Of a DNA stretch of 64,000 nucleotides, positions 38,301 to 50,200 are shown one piece after another. The stretch is from NCBI GenBank assembly GCA_949752735.1, contig OX457036.1:85380487-85444486 (forward strand), read 5' to 3'. Position 1 is the stretch's first letter. Each line of letters starts with the position of its first letter. Position numbers and translations under genes: made by a program. The DNA comes from Lumbricus terrestris. Its lineage: Eukaryota > Annelida > Clitellata > Crassiclitellata > Lumbricidae. The notes beneath the pieces were generated by a model. It had not been told where the DNA came from. It searched no databases and worked only from the letters and a program-made list of their open reading frames with translations.

Positions 38301-41300
38301 TCGAATATTAATGTTTTGGGCGAGGTCCGGTTACCCCTTAGATTTTGGGATGGTTTTGAGGTCCATGCTAACTTTTTAGTCTCTGACCAGATTTCCGAAC
38401 CGATGTTAGGAATGGATTTCTTGAGGGAACAGCGTTGTCGCTTGAGTTTTGGTAACGGGGCTCTGTTTATTGGTCGCAAACGTGTCCCCCTGGTGAGAGG
38501 GAATGGCTCAATGTGGTGCCGGCGTGTAATGGTCGCCGAGGAAATAGAGTTACAGCCCAAATGCCAAAGTGAGGTGCCTGTGAAAACCGTATACGGAGAT
38601 TTGACCTCGGTGGCTCCCGCGTGGATGACGGAGGCTCACGAGATCCGTCCTGGAGTTCACCTTGCCCGTGTTGTGTTAGGCGATAAGACTAGCTCGCATG
38701 TGAGAATAGTGAACCTGAATGATAGTCCGGTTAGGTTTAACAAGGATACGTTCCTTGCAGGGTTACACCCAGTCGAAGTTGAGCCCGTTAGGATGGACGA
38801 AGGGAAGATTAATAGGAGTAAAGACGCTTCGCCTAGTGAGTTGATGTTGGCAGATTTGCCCGAGGATGTGTCGCCGGAAATCAGGGAACGTTTGAGAAGT
38901 TTGTTAGCTAAGTACGGAGACGTATTTTCCGTTACCGATCGGGACATAGGAAAGACGTCGGTGAGCACCCATAAGATTGAGACAGGAGATGCCCATCCGG
39001 TGAGGCAACCGTTGAGACGACACCCGCTGCCGCATAGGGTTGTTATTGACAACCAGTTGGACAGTATGCTTGCTGATGGAATTGTGGAACCTGCGGTTAG
39101 CGAGTGGGCGGCCAACGTAGTACTGGCTCGCAAGAAGGACGGAACTTTGAGGTTCTGCATAGATTATAGACAGTTGAATGACCGGACGAGGAAAGACTCG
39201 TACCCGCTGCTGAGAATAGTACGCACTTGGCTGGAAGAAGGTGCGGAGGCGCCTGATTTCATGGAACTCCTCGCGGAAAGTGAAGCCGTTAAAGTTTACT
39301 GGCATCAGAGGGAGAGACTTTCTTTGCAGGATGGAGTGATCTATCGCCGAACGCCAGAAGGGGTAGAACAGTTACTAATGCCGAAAACTAAACGGGAAGA
39401 GTTTCTCAAGCTCGCGCATACAGGTGTAACTGGCGGACATCTGGGTGTGCGCCGAACTAGGTGGCAGGTTAGACGCAGGGCCTACTGGTTTGGTTGGTCG
39501 GGAGCCGTTAAGAGGTTTTGTCAGCGGTGTTCTCCCTGCGCCCAATACCACCGAGGTCATCCGCCCAGGCAGGGTTCCTTGCAACCCTTGCCCTGTGGAG
39601 AGCCGTGGGAACGGCTTAGCATTGATATTACTGGCCCCCACCCGCGTAGTCGTAGGGGTCATGTCTACATTTTGACGGTAATGGACGGGTTCACTAAATT
39701 TGTAGAGGCCATTCCAATGGCTAACCAGGAGGCTACGTCCGTGGCTCGGGCCCTGGTGGAAAATGTAATTGTAAGATATGGGGTGCCACTCCAAATCCTG
39801 ACCGATCAAGGGACGAATTTTGACGGGATCCTTTTTGGGGAACTTTGTAGCCTGTTGGGGGTTGACAAGGTAAGGACTTCTCCCTATCATCCCAGCGGGA
39901 ATGGCCTTATTGAGAGGTTCCACCGCACTATGAACGCCATGATAGGTAAGGTCATAAGCAGCCATCAAAGAGAGTGGGACGAGGTCTTACCCCATGTCCT
40001 CGCCGCTTATCGGGCTTCCTTGCACGAAGCTACCGGGTTCTCTCCGAATTATCTGATGTTCGGCCGTGAGACGAGAGCTCCAATTGATCTCGTCTATGGA
40101 CGACCTCTGGAGACTGATCATCGCGCAACCAGCTACGCAGCCCACGCACAGGACTTGGCCGATCGAATGGAGGGCGCGTATCGCTTGGTACGGGAACAGC
40201 TACGAGTTTCCGCCGAACGGCGAAAGCAGACCTACGATCTGCGAGTTCGGCCCAGGGAGTTCTCTCCCGGTGATCGGGTGTGGTACTACACCCCTCGACG
40301 CTACCAGGGCCGCAGTCCGAAATGGTCGCGGATGTACACGGGCCCATTTCGTGTGATGGAACAGTGCGGCGACGTCAACTACAGACTACGAAAGACAAGG
40401 CACTCGCGGCCTTTCGTCGCTCATGTGGACAAACTGCGTCCGTGTTTGGACGAAAGTCTGGACGAAGAAAATGACATTGCCCCTCGTCCGCATAACGAGT
40501 CCGCCGATGTTGATGCTTCGTCGCCGGTGACTGTGAATTTCCAGGATGGCCGACCAAAGCGTATGGTCCGTCGTCCGGCTCGCTACGAATAGACGTTTAT
40601 TGTGAAAAGAGACTTGAACTCTGAGACTCTTTTTCGTGAAATGGACTATGGACATTTGTGAACGCTCAAGTTGTTGCGTTGCTTAATTGTACGTTGCTAT
40701 GTGTGGCCCGTTGGCCGTTTCTCGCTGTTGAAATGTGTATAACTCGTGCTTTTTCGTCAGTTTGGCCCGTTGGCCGTGTCTCGTTACCATGAAACTTAGT
40801 GTAAAGTGTTGTGGCTCGTTGGCCCATTTTTATGGACTCTTTGCATAATGAACGATGGACATTTCGTGGACGTTGGTCCTTTCTTTTGTTTGGTTCCGCT
40901 TCTGTTGTTACGACTTGCAAGTCGTTCGAGGGCAGAATTGTTGCCATTGGCCCGTTGGCCGGTTACTGTATAATGCGGACGGTCTAGGGGGTTCCTTGTT
41001 TCCGGGAGGGTGTGTGGGCCCTGACCCCTCGAAATAGGGACATTTCGAATCGTGGTGGGAGGAAGATGTGGCGAAATTCGCCTGAGCCGCCTCCGCGGTC
41101 TTGTTTACGCCGTCGATTGGCTTCGTGGGCGGTCGATTCGCGTCGTCGTTCGCTCGTGCCTAGAGGTCCCCTCCCCTCCTTCTTCGCCTCCAACGACCTG
41201 TCCGGACCTCTGACGGCGGATCTTTTGGCGCGAAGTCCCCCCCTCTGGTGCGCATGCGCGGATCTTTTGGCGCGAAGTCCCCTCTGTAGTGCGCATGCGC

Positions 41301-44300
41301 GGATCTTTTGGCGCGAAGTCCCCCCTGTAGTGCGCATGCGCGGATCTTTTGGCGCGAAGTCCCCCCTGTAGTGCGCATGCGCGGATCTTTGCCCGCCAGG
41401 TCCCCTCGCACCTGTCCGGACCTCTGACGTCGGACCCCCTCTGGTGCGCATGCGCGGATCTTTTGGCGCCAAGTCCCCTGTCCCCTTGGACATGTATAAA
41501 TTGTAACGGTATCTTATTGGTCAGCACAGGCCACGCCCACAGCAGTGGCCAAGGAGGGTTTGCTGACCACGAAGAGACGCCAGTCTATTGCTGACTATCG
41601 GACTAGAGAGATCTACAAAGACCTATACTATACTTATATGTTATTCATATTAAAGTGTTAAACAATACTGAGACGTATTGTTATAACCACGGTCACCATC
41701 CTGTCACATGGCGTCAGAAGTGTGAACTGAAAAAAAACGTACACGCTGTTTTTTTTAGAACAAGTAGAACAAGTCGATAGTTAAGCCTACATATAGACTC
41801 CGCAAATGAACATGGCTTCGAATTTGCGTCTTCCAGAGCCACTGAAGGTCACAGGAAGCAATGTCGCTGACAATTGGGAGCGGTTTCGTGAGCAGTGGGA
41901 AAATTACGAGCTTGCCGCAGATCTGACGGAAGCCAACTCGGCGAAGCGAGCAGCGGTTTTTCTCACGTGTCTAGGTGGCGAGGCCTACGACGCGTACAGG
42001 AGCATGGACATTCCGACGGCGGATAAAAAGAACATCGATAAGATATTAGAGGCATTCGAGACTTTCTGCCTGGGCGCTGTTAACGTTACCTACGAACGGT
42101 ATATGTTTTACCAGCGAGTGCAAGAAGCAGGTGAACGATTCGACGTGTTCCTGGGTGAAGTCCGACGCATGGCAAAAACGTGCAAATTCGAGGGCGTCGA
42201 AGAGTCCATGATTCGGGACCGCATCGTCGTTGGAGTTAAGGACGACACCACTCGTCGCAAACTCCTACAGATTCGGGAGCTGACGCTGAGCAAAGCCATC
42301 GACGTGTGCAAAGCCAGCGAGGCCGCAGGTCAACAGCTGAAGGCAATGACGGCGCACGACGAAGTCCAAGCTCTTCGACACTCGACAGCACATGCTCGCA
42401 ACCGTCACCTATCTCGTCCGCAAGCACGCTCACCAGTCTATGGCAACCAGTACGACGCCAAGGTAAGACTGAACCTATGCAAGTTTTGCGACAGAATGCA
42501 CGATCTGCGAAAGGAATCGTGTCCCGCGTATGGCCAAATCTGTAGAAACTGCAACAGAAAATCGCACTTTGAGGTTGTTTGCCCGTCCAAGATGACAGGG
42601 AAACCGCGCAGCAGGCCTGAAGTCTGTGAACTAGAGTTGGATGAAGAGCTACTTACGTTAGACACGCCCACCAGCGACAGATGGTATACGCGTTTGCAGA
42701 TTGACAATAGAACAGTGCGTTTTTTGCTTGACAGTGGCGCGACTGTCAACGTCATCCCGGAAGAATTTGTTCGCACTCTCGGTCGACTCCACGAAGTCCG
42801 TCCTGCGGAAGCGACTCTGCGCATGTTTGATCGCTCCGAGTTATCAACACCAGGCATGATAACGTTCACCGTCTGGCACCAACGTGCTGCCAGAGAATAT
42901 AATATAGATTTTTACGTCACAGCAAAGCACAACCAGCCGATCCTCGGATTCAAGGCCTGCAGGGACTTGCAGCTTATGAATGCGGTCGAAGAGAACATTT
43001 GCGAAGTTCTAACAGTTCAGCCATCTTCTTTCTCTCTTGCTACAACGCATGGTTGTCTGACGGAAACGGAAGTAAACGCTGAATACGCTGACCTTTTCGA
43101 CGGCGTTGGTTTGTTAGAGGGTGACGTACAGCTGCACATCGACGATCAAATCCCGCCAGTCCAAATGCCACTCAGACGACTTCCGCTGGGCGTCCGTGAC
43201 AAGGTCGAGACCGAGCTAAAGAGTTTGGAGGCAAACGGCATCATCACACCAGTGAGCGAGCCAAGCTCATGGGTGTCAGCGCTCCTTGTTGTCGCAAAGC
43301 CAGATCGCAGAATACGAATTTGCCTTGGTCCGAAGCCGCGGAACAAAGCCCTTGTGCGCGAACAATACTGCATGCCGACAATTGATGCACTTTCTGGACT
43401 GAACGGTATGGTATGCATTGCAGATGACATATTGATCACAGGCGCCGGGGAGACAGAGGAGATAGCAATTGAAAATCAAAACAGCAACCTGCGCGCGCTG
43501 TTAGAGAGATGCAGAGGAAAAGGCATTAAGCTTAATCAGAAGAAACTCCGGCTGAATAAAGAATCAACCATCTTCTGTGGACACGAGCTAACAAGGGACG
43601 GCGTTCACCCTGATCAGAGAAAAGTGGCAGCTATCAAACAGATGCCTCCACCTAGCGATCGACAAGGTGTCTTGCGTCTCCTTGGAATGGCGACATGTTT
43701 AGCCAAGTTCTGCGCCAACTTCAGCGAGACAACGGCACCCATCCGCGCATTACTTAAAGCAGAAAACGAATTCTGTTGGAGACCAGAATTGCATGGCGTG
43801 GCGCTAGACAAATTGAAAGACATGCTAACGCACGCACCTGCTCTAGCATATTTTGACACAACTACGCCAATTGTTATTCAGGCTGATGCAAGCCAAGGTG
43901 GTCGTGGCGCCATTTTACTTGAGAATGGAAGGCCTGTCGAATATGTTTCAAGCGCAATGACAAGAACGGAGCAAGAATCATATGCGCAGATTGAGAAGGA
44001 ACAATTTTTGTTGCAGTTGATCCTCGCAGACACCCTCTCGCGTGCATACCCCTCACTCACAGCAAACGACAGCTCGCTGGGAGCTGAATTCCCCGCTGAA
44101 TCGGCAGCGTTGATGGACAAACAACAGCTGCAAGGCCTAAGCTTAGTAGCCTCACAGGACACTATCAGAAACGCCTCAGCAGCCGCAGCGTCCGATGAGG
44201 AATGCCAACAGCTGCTGTGGCAGATAAAGGCTGGGTGGCCAGCCACCCATAGCGAAGTGCCAGCGATTATCAGGCCGTACATGCCGTTCGCTGATGAACT

Positions 44301-47187
44301 AATTACAAGCGGAGGTCTGGCATTCAATGGTCAACGCGTCATTATCCCTCGACCGGCAAGAGACGACATCTTGCGGCGACTTCATTCAAGCCATATCGGT
44401 GTTAACGGCTGCATCCGACGAGCACAAGAATCAGTTTTCTTCCCAGGCATTACAGCGGCCATTAAAGACTTGGTCTCAAAGTGCCACATCTGTTCCCAAT
44501 ATCAGACAGAGACTCAGAAGGAGCCGCTTCTATCCCACCCACCACCACCCCGCGCTTGGGACAAAGTTGGACTTGACATATTTATGCATCGCGGCCAAGA
44601 CTACTTGATTTCGGTCTGCTGCCTATCGGGCCATTTCGAAGTCGACCCTTTTCTGGTTCTGCTAGACTGGAGAAACACCCCCACCGAACAGCTGGGCCTG
44701 ACCCCCACTCAAGTAATGTTCTCCAGACGGACTCGTTCTAAATTGCCCACAGCAGCAGCCATCCTCACCTCACCTACAGCGACTGATGCCATCGCTGCCC
44801 TTGCGGCGGCAAAACAACAGCAGGCCCACTACTATGACAAAGGCGCCAAAGAGAGACCGGCCCTATCAATTGGCCAAACAGTGAGAGCCAGATTCGACGA
44901 TCGTCATTGGCGGAAGGCCGAAGTTACACGTGTACTTCCACACAGATCATACCAGGTGCGATTTGAAGACGGTACTACCAGAAGGCGAACATCAAGACAT
45001 GTGCATTTCTCGTCTGAACCTCCCATTACCATCAAGACAGAAAGCGCAGACGATGAAACGAACACACCTGCAGTGCCACCGCCTCCCACGCCACCTCCCG
45101 CGCCGTATCCAACCACCGTCGCGACGCAGCCGACCGTCCAACCGACGCAGCGACATCTCCCCAGAGGGATGTCAGAACGCGGTCTGGCCGATTAATTAGC
45201 AAACCAGCCCGATTCAGAAACTGATAGGTCTATATATATATATACATATATATTAAAATATATATTCTCCTATTGCACGGACAACAGACAGTTCGTAAGA
45301 ACAAACCAAAAAAGAGTAGTACATGTAATAGCTTTAGAAGTAGCATATAGCATTGTAGAAACTTTTGACATATAGTATTGTAGGAACTTTCGGGGGTGGC
45401 AAACTAGCTTTGGGAAAGGGGATGTAACGGTATCTTATTGGTCAGCACAGGCCACGCCCACAGCAGTGGCCAAGGAGGGTTTGCTGACCACGAAGAGACG
45501 CCAGTCTATTGCTGACTATCGGACTAGAGAGATCTACAAAGACCTATACTATACTTATATGTTATTCATATTAAAGTGTTAAACAATACTGAGACGTATT
45601 GTTATAACCACGGTCACCATCCTGTCACATAAATAGGACCGCTGCCCGCGTGCATTAGCTCAGTTGTCACCGGGAAGTCTGCGGGAGCTCCGTCCGTATT
45701 AGAAGTCCAGCTCAGTTCCGGAGTTGTGCCCGAGTTCGTCAGTCGTTGAGCGAGTCGCCGAGTCGTCCGTCGCTGGGAATCGGTCGTTGGGGCTCGGCGT
45801 TGCCGCCGCCGCAGAACGTCGCTGCCGCTGCCGTGTAGTTTCCGTGTTCGACGCAGTGTGGCGCCCCCGTTGTCAGCCATTGCTGTGGGAGCTGCCGTTG
45901 GGTACAAGACCGTCCGCTGCTGGGGAACGATAGTTCGCGGTGTATCACGTGCAGGCCTGCTGCTGACGTGTGGAGTTGTGATCGACAATATATCGTCTGA
46001 AAACGTCTGTTGTCTTCGTGTCTTCGTGCGGTGGGGGGAACACTGTTAAGCCCTTCGAAAGACGACGGAGGCCGGACTTGCGCCCATCTGGAGCGACACG
46101 CAAGCCTTACCACCTGGTGGGAGAGATCGTCATCCACTCTCCCGTCAGCCGCTAGAGGGCGCGGGCGGTTTCCGTTACAATACAATGAGCGAACAGCGCT
46201 CTACCTTTATTAGGTAGGCCTACCTTCTATTAAAAAGGCGCTAAATTTCTTCTTGAAAGCCCAAACACTAGGGCACAATCGTATTTCTTTTGGAATTTTT
46301 TCCCAAGTGGTGATACCAGTAGATTTAATGGAAAAAGAGCGAGTGTTAGTGCGAGCATAAGTACGGCGATACGAGAAAGAGTATCTTGTAAAATGAGAAT
46401 GAATCTGGGATGAGAGCTGAAAATAATTTGTGTATAAGGATGGCAGGAGGCTTCGGTCAAACCGGTACATAAATTCCCCTATTTGGAAAGTTCTTATCTG
46501 GTTGAGTTTTAAAATTTTAAGATTTAAGAATATGCGGGCAGTGTGAGAGCCATATGGAGCTCCCACAATAAGACGAACAGCTCGTTTTTGCAAAATATTA
46601 ACTCTATGTAATCTTGAGACATAAGTAGAAGCCCACACCATGTTACAATAAGAGAGATATGGATGTACTAAAGAATAGTATAGTTTAATCCTAATACTAG
46701 ATGGTAAAATGTAAGCAGTTCGAGCCATTACTCCAATATTTTTTGCTATTGTTGAAGCGACATGAGCAATATGATCATTCCATGTTAAATGGCTATCAAC
46801 GTAGACTCCTAGAAATTTCGTAGATTTTACAGAAGTGAGAGTTATGCCGTTAATTTGTAATTTGAATTCTCCAACTGGGATTTTTTCCTATGTGATTTAA
46901 ACAGGATGTAGTTAGTTTTTTCCAAGTTTAATGACAATCTGTTAGCTTTAAACCAATCGGAAACGAGTTCAAGTTTCACGTTTATGATTTGAAATAGCGT
47001 ATGTATGCAATAGTGCGAATAAAACACGTTCGTATCATCTGCAAAGAGGATGAAGAACAAGCGGTTGGAGACGTTCGGGAGATCGTTGATATAGAGGAGA
47101 AACAACAGGGGTCCTAGATTGGATCCCTGTGGGACACCATAAGGGATCCTTTTTAAAGTGGAGCGATGATGAGCGGTGATGATGATG

Positions 47188-47263
<76 letters not shown>

Positions 47264-50200
47264 CGATGACGATGACGATGACGACGACGACGACCATGTT
47301 GATGACGACGATGATGATGGTGATTGTGATGATGATGGCGATGATCATAATGGGAAGCAGGAAGAAATGGAGAGGAGAAAATGCGAAAACGATAGTTGTG
47401 ATGCTGCTGCTGCTGCTGACTAAACAACTATGATGATGAGACTGAATCTAATAGTACAGATATAAATTATATTAAATTCGTTGGAAAAATTATAGTTGGT
47501 GTCGTGGTTATAGTGATATTAATGATGACGATTTGAATGTTTTAATGACTTTGTAATAATAATAAAATTATGAGAGTCTCAAATCAATTGATCATTTTGC
47601 AGACTATAGAATCCATGGAGGAAAATACAGACGAAATTGGTAAGTTGATCTCTTTGCATTAAAGGCATAACTAAAATTCCAGAATAATAATTATTAGTTT
47701 TAATCACTTTTTGTTGGCATCGAATCACACTGCGTGGGATAGTTTGTCGGCATCAGTAGTATTTGCAGTTTAACGTCACTGTGTGGTAACAAAGACCATT
47801 AGCGACGCCTTCCTCCTTTATCCAGGCTTGGGACTGGCACTGGCAGAGTGCAACCAATGGCGGAGTTGCTTGTCGGTATTATCGGTTAATTGCTGTAAAT
47901 TATAATGGCATGACGTACTGCTATTTAAAATCGAGCTCCAACGCGCTGGCTTGATATTTTATTATCATGATTTTAGGCAACTGCAGTGCCATGCTATGAA
48001 GTTTGGGAACCAACTGTAGGGCTATATTTTGGTGTCGCTCCTTAACAAGTACAAATTTCTTATATTGCTTTTGTTTAGAAGTGTATTCAGGCCCGCCTAC
48101 CAGTCATAATGTGTCCTCCAAATTTATTATCCGAATTTCCCTAATAATATTAATATTCAGTCGAAATCCAATTAAGGAAAAGCGATTTTATATAGGCCTA
48201 CGACATTCTCAAAGTGTGTTTTGTAAATGGTTTTTGGAAGATCTGCTATATCAGTGCAACTCTAAATAGATGGGAGTTACACTTGGAAGTTACCCCAAAA
48301 CATGATATTAAATTATTATTATTATATTATTATATCCGTACCTTGTCTGTTTGTCTTACCTGTGTAGCCCAACACTGCGTCTGGTCTAATTCTGTTGAGC
48401 AAAACAAGATGACTGAAATGGGAGCAGTGTTTGTCCAGGTAAGCTTGAGCATTGTGGTTGAGCTGAAGAATATGAATACTGGCATACAAAGTGTAACAGA
48501 ATTATAATGGGTCGAGCCTTACAGCCTAGGCTGTGAAGTGTTCCAAACAAATCATGAAGACTTGATTGAAGTAGACTACATTTAGCTTACACTGACGTTG
48601 GAGATTTTAAAGGACAAGGCTAATCTCATTTAAATATAAAACATACGCCTAAACAGTTAGAAGCTTTGGGATTCGTAGACCTACTGTTTTTGAAAATAGT
48701 TTTAAAAGTGGCCCTACATCTCGCAATTGCTCATCGCCAAGAATTGCGATATGATAGTTAATCATTGAAAATTCTCGTGACCTGTGAACTTCATTCAAAC
48801 AAGTAAGTATATTTTTTTATTTTACCGATTGCATATCCACACTTTGAACGTAACAAATTACAGCAGCATTACAGCTAAATCGGGTACGGTACCGGCAATC
48901 GAGAAGTTTTATCTTTTTGCCAAGTTTCACATTTTTTAGTTGAGACCTGAATTGGTTTTTCAGTCTCAGTGATGTGCAATAAAATGTAAATTGGCAAAAG
49001 TGAGGCGGGAGACACGAGGTCACTCAGCATGTTCTGTATCATACAATAAATTTATTATGTATTTTTTGTCAGAGTTGGAAACGGAAGGATGCGTACATAT
49101 CAACGAAGTTACCAGACTCTCCTACGGATTTCTGGTCTTTGTGCAAGGAACAGAAGAGTGTCGTTGTAGTCTTTATAGGTGGTCCAACTCAGGTAAACAT
49201 TGTGCAACTGCTGTAGCAAATTTTTATGTGGACGATATCTCTTGGTCTGGCCTTATTGATGTTGCTATGTGTAGCAATATTTTCAAATGTAAATGGGATT
49301 GAGCATTCCTGATAAACGTAGTACGGTTCTAATAAGAAATATTTCGCAATCAAAGATAAAACCCACTATTGCTATTGCTTTTTGTGTCATAAAAGTGTTT
49401 GGCTGACCCAAATATAGGATTTCAAACAACGTAATGAGACCTGGTCCAGTGGTTCGCTTTAATAATTACTGAATAAATCTTATAACATCAGTGGAACAAT
49501 AGGACAATAAAGAATTGTACAGCGGTGAATTAAGCACAAATATGGAAAAATGTATCGACATTGTTATTAGATCTATTAGTCTGAATGAGAATTATATACA
49601 ACGTATATCGGCCTACACAAGAAAGGACATGTGAAACATGCTAATTGAACGCCGGCTGTTTCTATCTGTTTCAAGGATACAGAGGTTCAGTTTTTTCCGA
49701 CAAAAGCCAAGTCGATAGCTTGCAAAGATTGCACGATGATTTGTGAAAGCGAAACTTCAGAGGACTTTGGTTCACGTCTCGTTGTAACAGAGCATAAGAA
49801 TTCTGATGATGTCTACGCAAATGTTTCTACACAATCTACAGATATCTACGAAAACGCTGTGAGTTCAAGCTCATTAGAAAAGTAGGCATTGATGCTGACA
49901 AGTCCCCACCGAAGTAGGACTACACGGTTCAAAGTCATTTAGAGCTGGCACAGCAGTATACGAATATGCCCATATACAGGCAGTGGCGTAACAATAGGGT
50001 AGACTGGGTAAGACAAAGTCTAGGGGCCCCCGAGTGTAGAGGCCCCAGAGGGGCCCCCGAGTTTGCAAGACTCCGAGTTTTGACTGAATGACTTCACACT
50101 ACAGCAAAGGACTTCAACCAAACCTTACATAGGCCGTTAAGGCCAGCCTACTTAACTTCAGTCGCACATGTCATAATTGTCATTTCAGCCTTGTTAGGAA

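Larger units (their letters stand above)
41502..45629 (+). mobile_element. Second gypsy-like LTR element nested in the 3' LTR
   Basis: 207-bp LTRs (41502-41708, 45423-45629), tgtaacgg...ctgtcaca, apparently identical. Target duplication taaat at 41497-41501 and 45630-45634. Primer-binding site tggcgtcagaagtg directly after the 5' LTR and a polypurine tract before the 3' LTR. One 1129-codon ORF with several domain cores missing. Inserted after the outer element. Confidence 0.93.
35920..46179 (+). mobile_element. gypsy-type LTR retrotransposon, RT/RNase H deleted, 3' LTR interrupted by another element
   Basis: A 980-bp 5' LTR at 35920-36899; the 3' LTR is split into 41067-41501 and 45635-46179, which also sum to 980. 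The target duplication atac is at 35916-35919 and 46180-46183. A primer-binding site (tggtacaagaagtgggg) follows the 5' LTR and a polypurine tract precedes the 3' LTR. One 1210-codon gag-pol ORF. Inserted in the 3' part of a LINE. A missing RT centre makes it non-autonomous. Confidence 0.92.

Noticed and set aside
38904..39968. Minus-strand ORFs opposite the gypsy polyprotein
   Set aside because: Shadows of the plus-strand gag-pol frame, with no domain content.
47035..47433. Poly-Asp, poly-Met and poly-His ORFs
   Set aside because: Frames of the GAT microsatellite; the only real coding nearby is the minus-strand LINE fragment.
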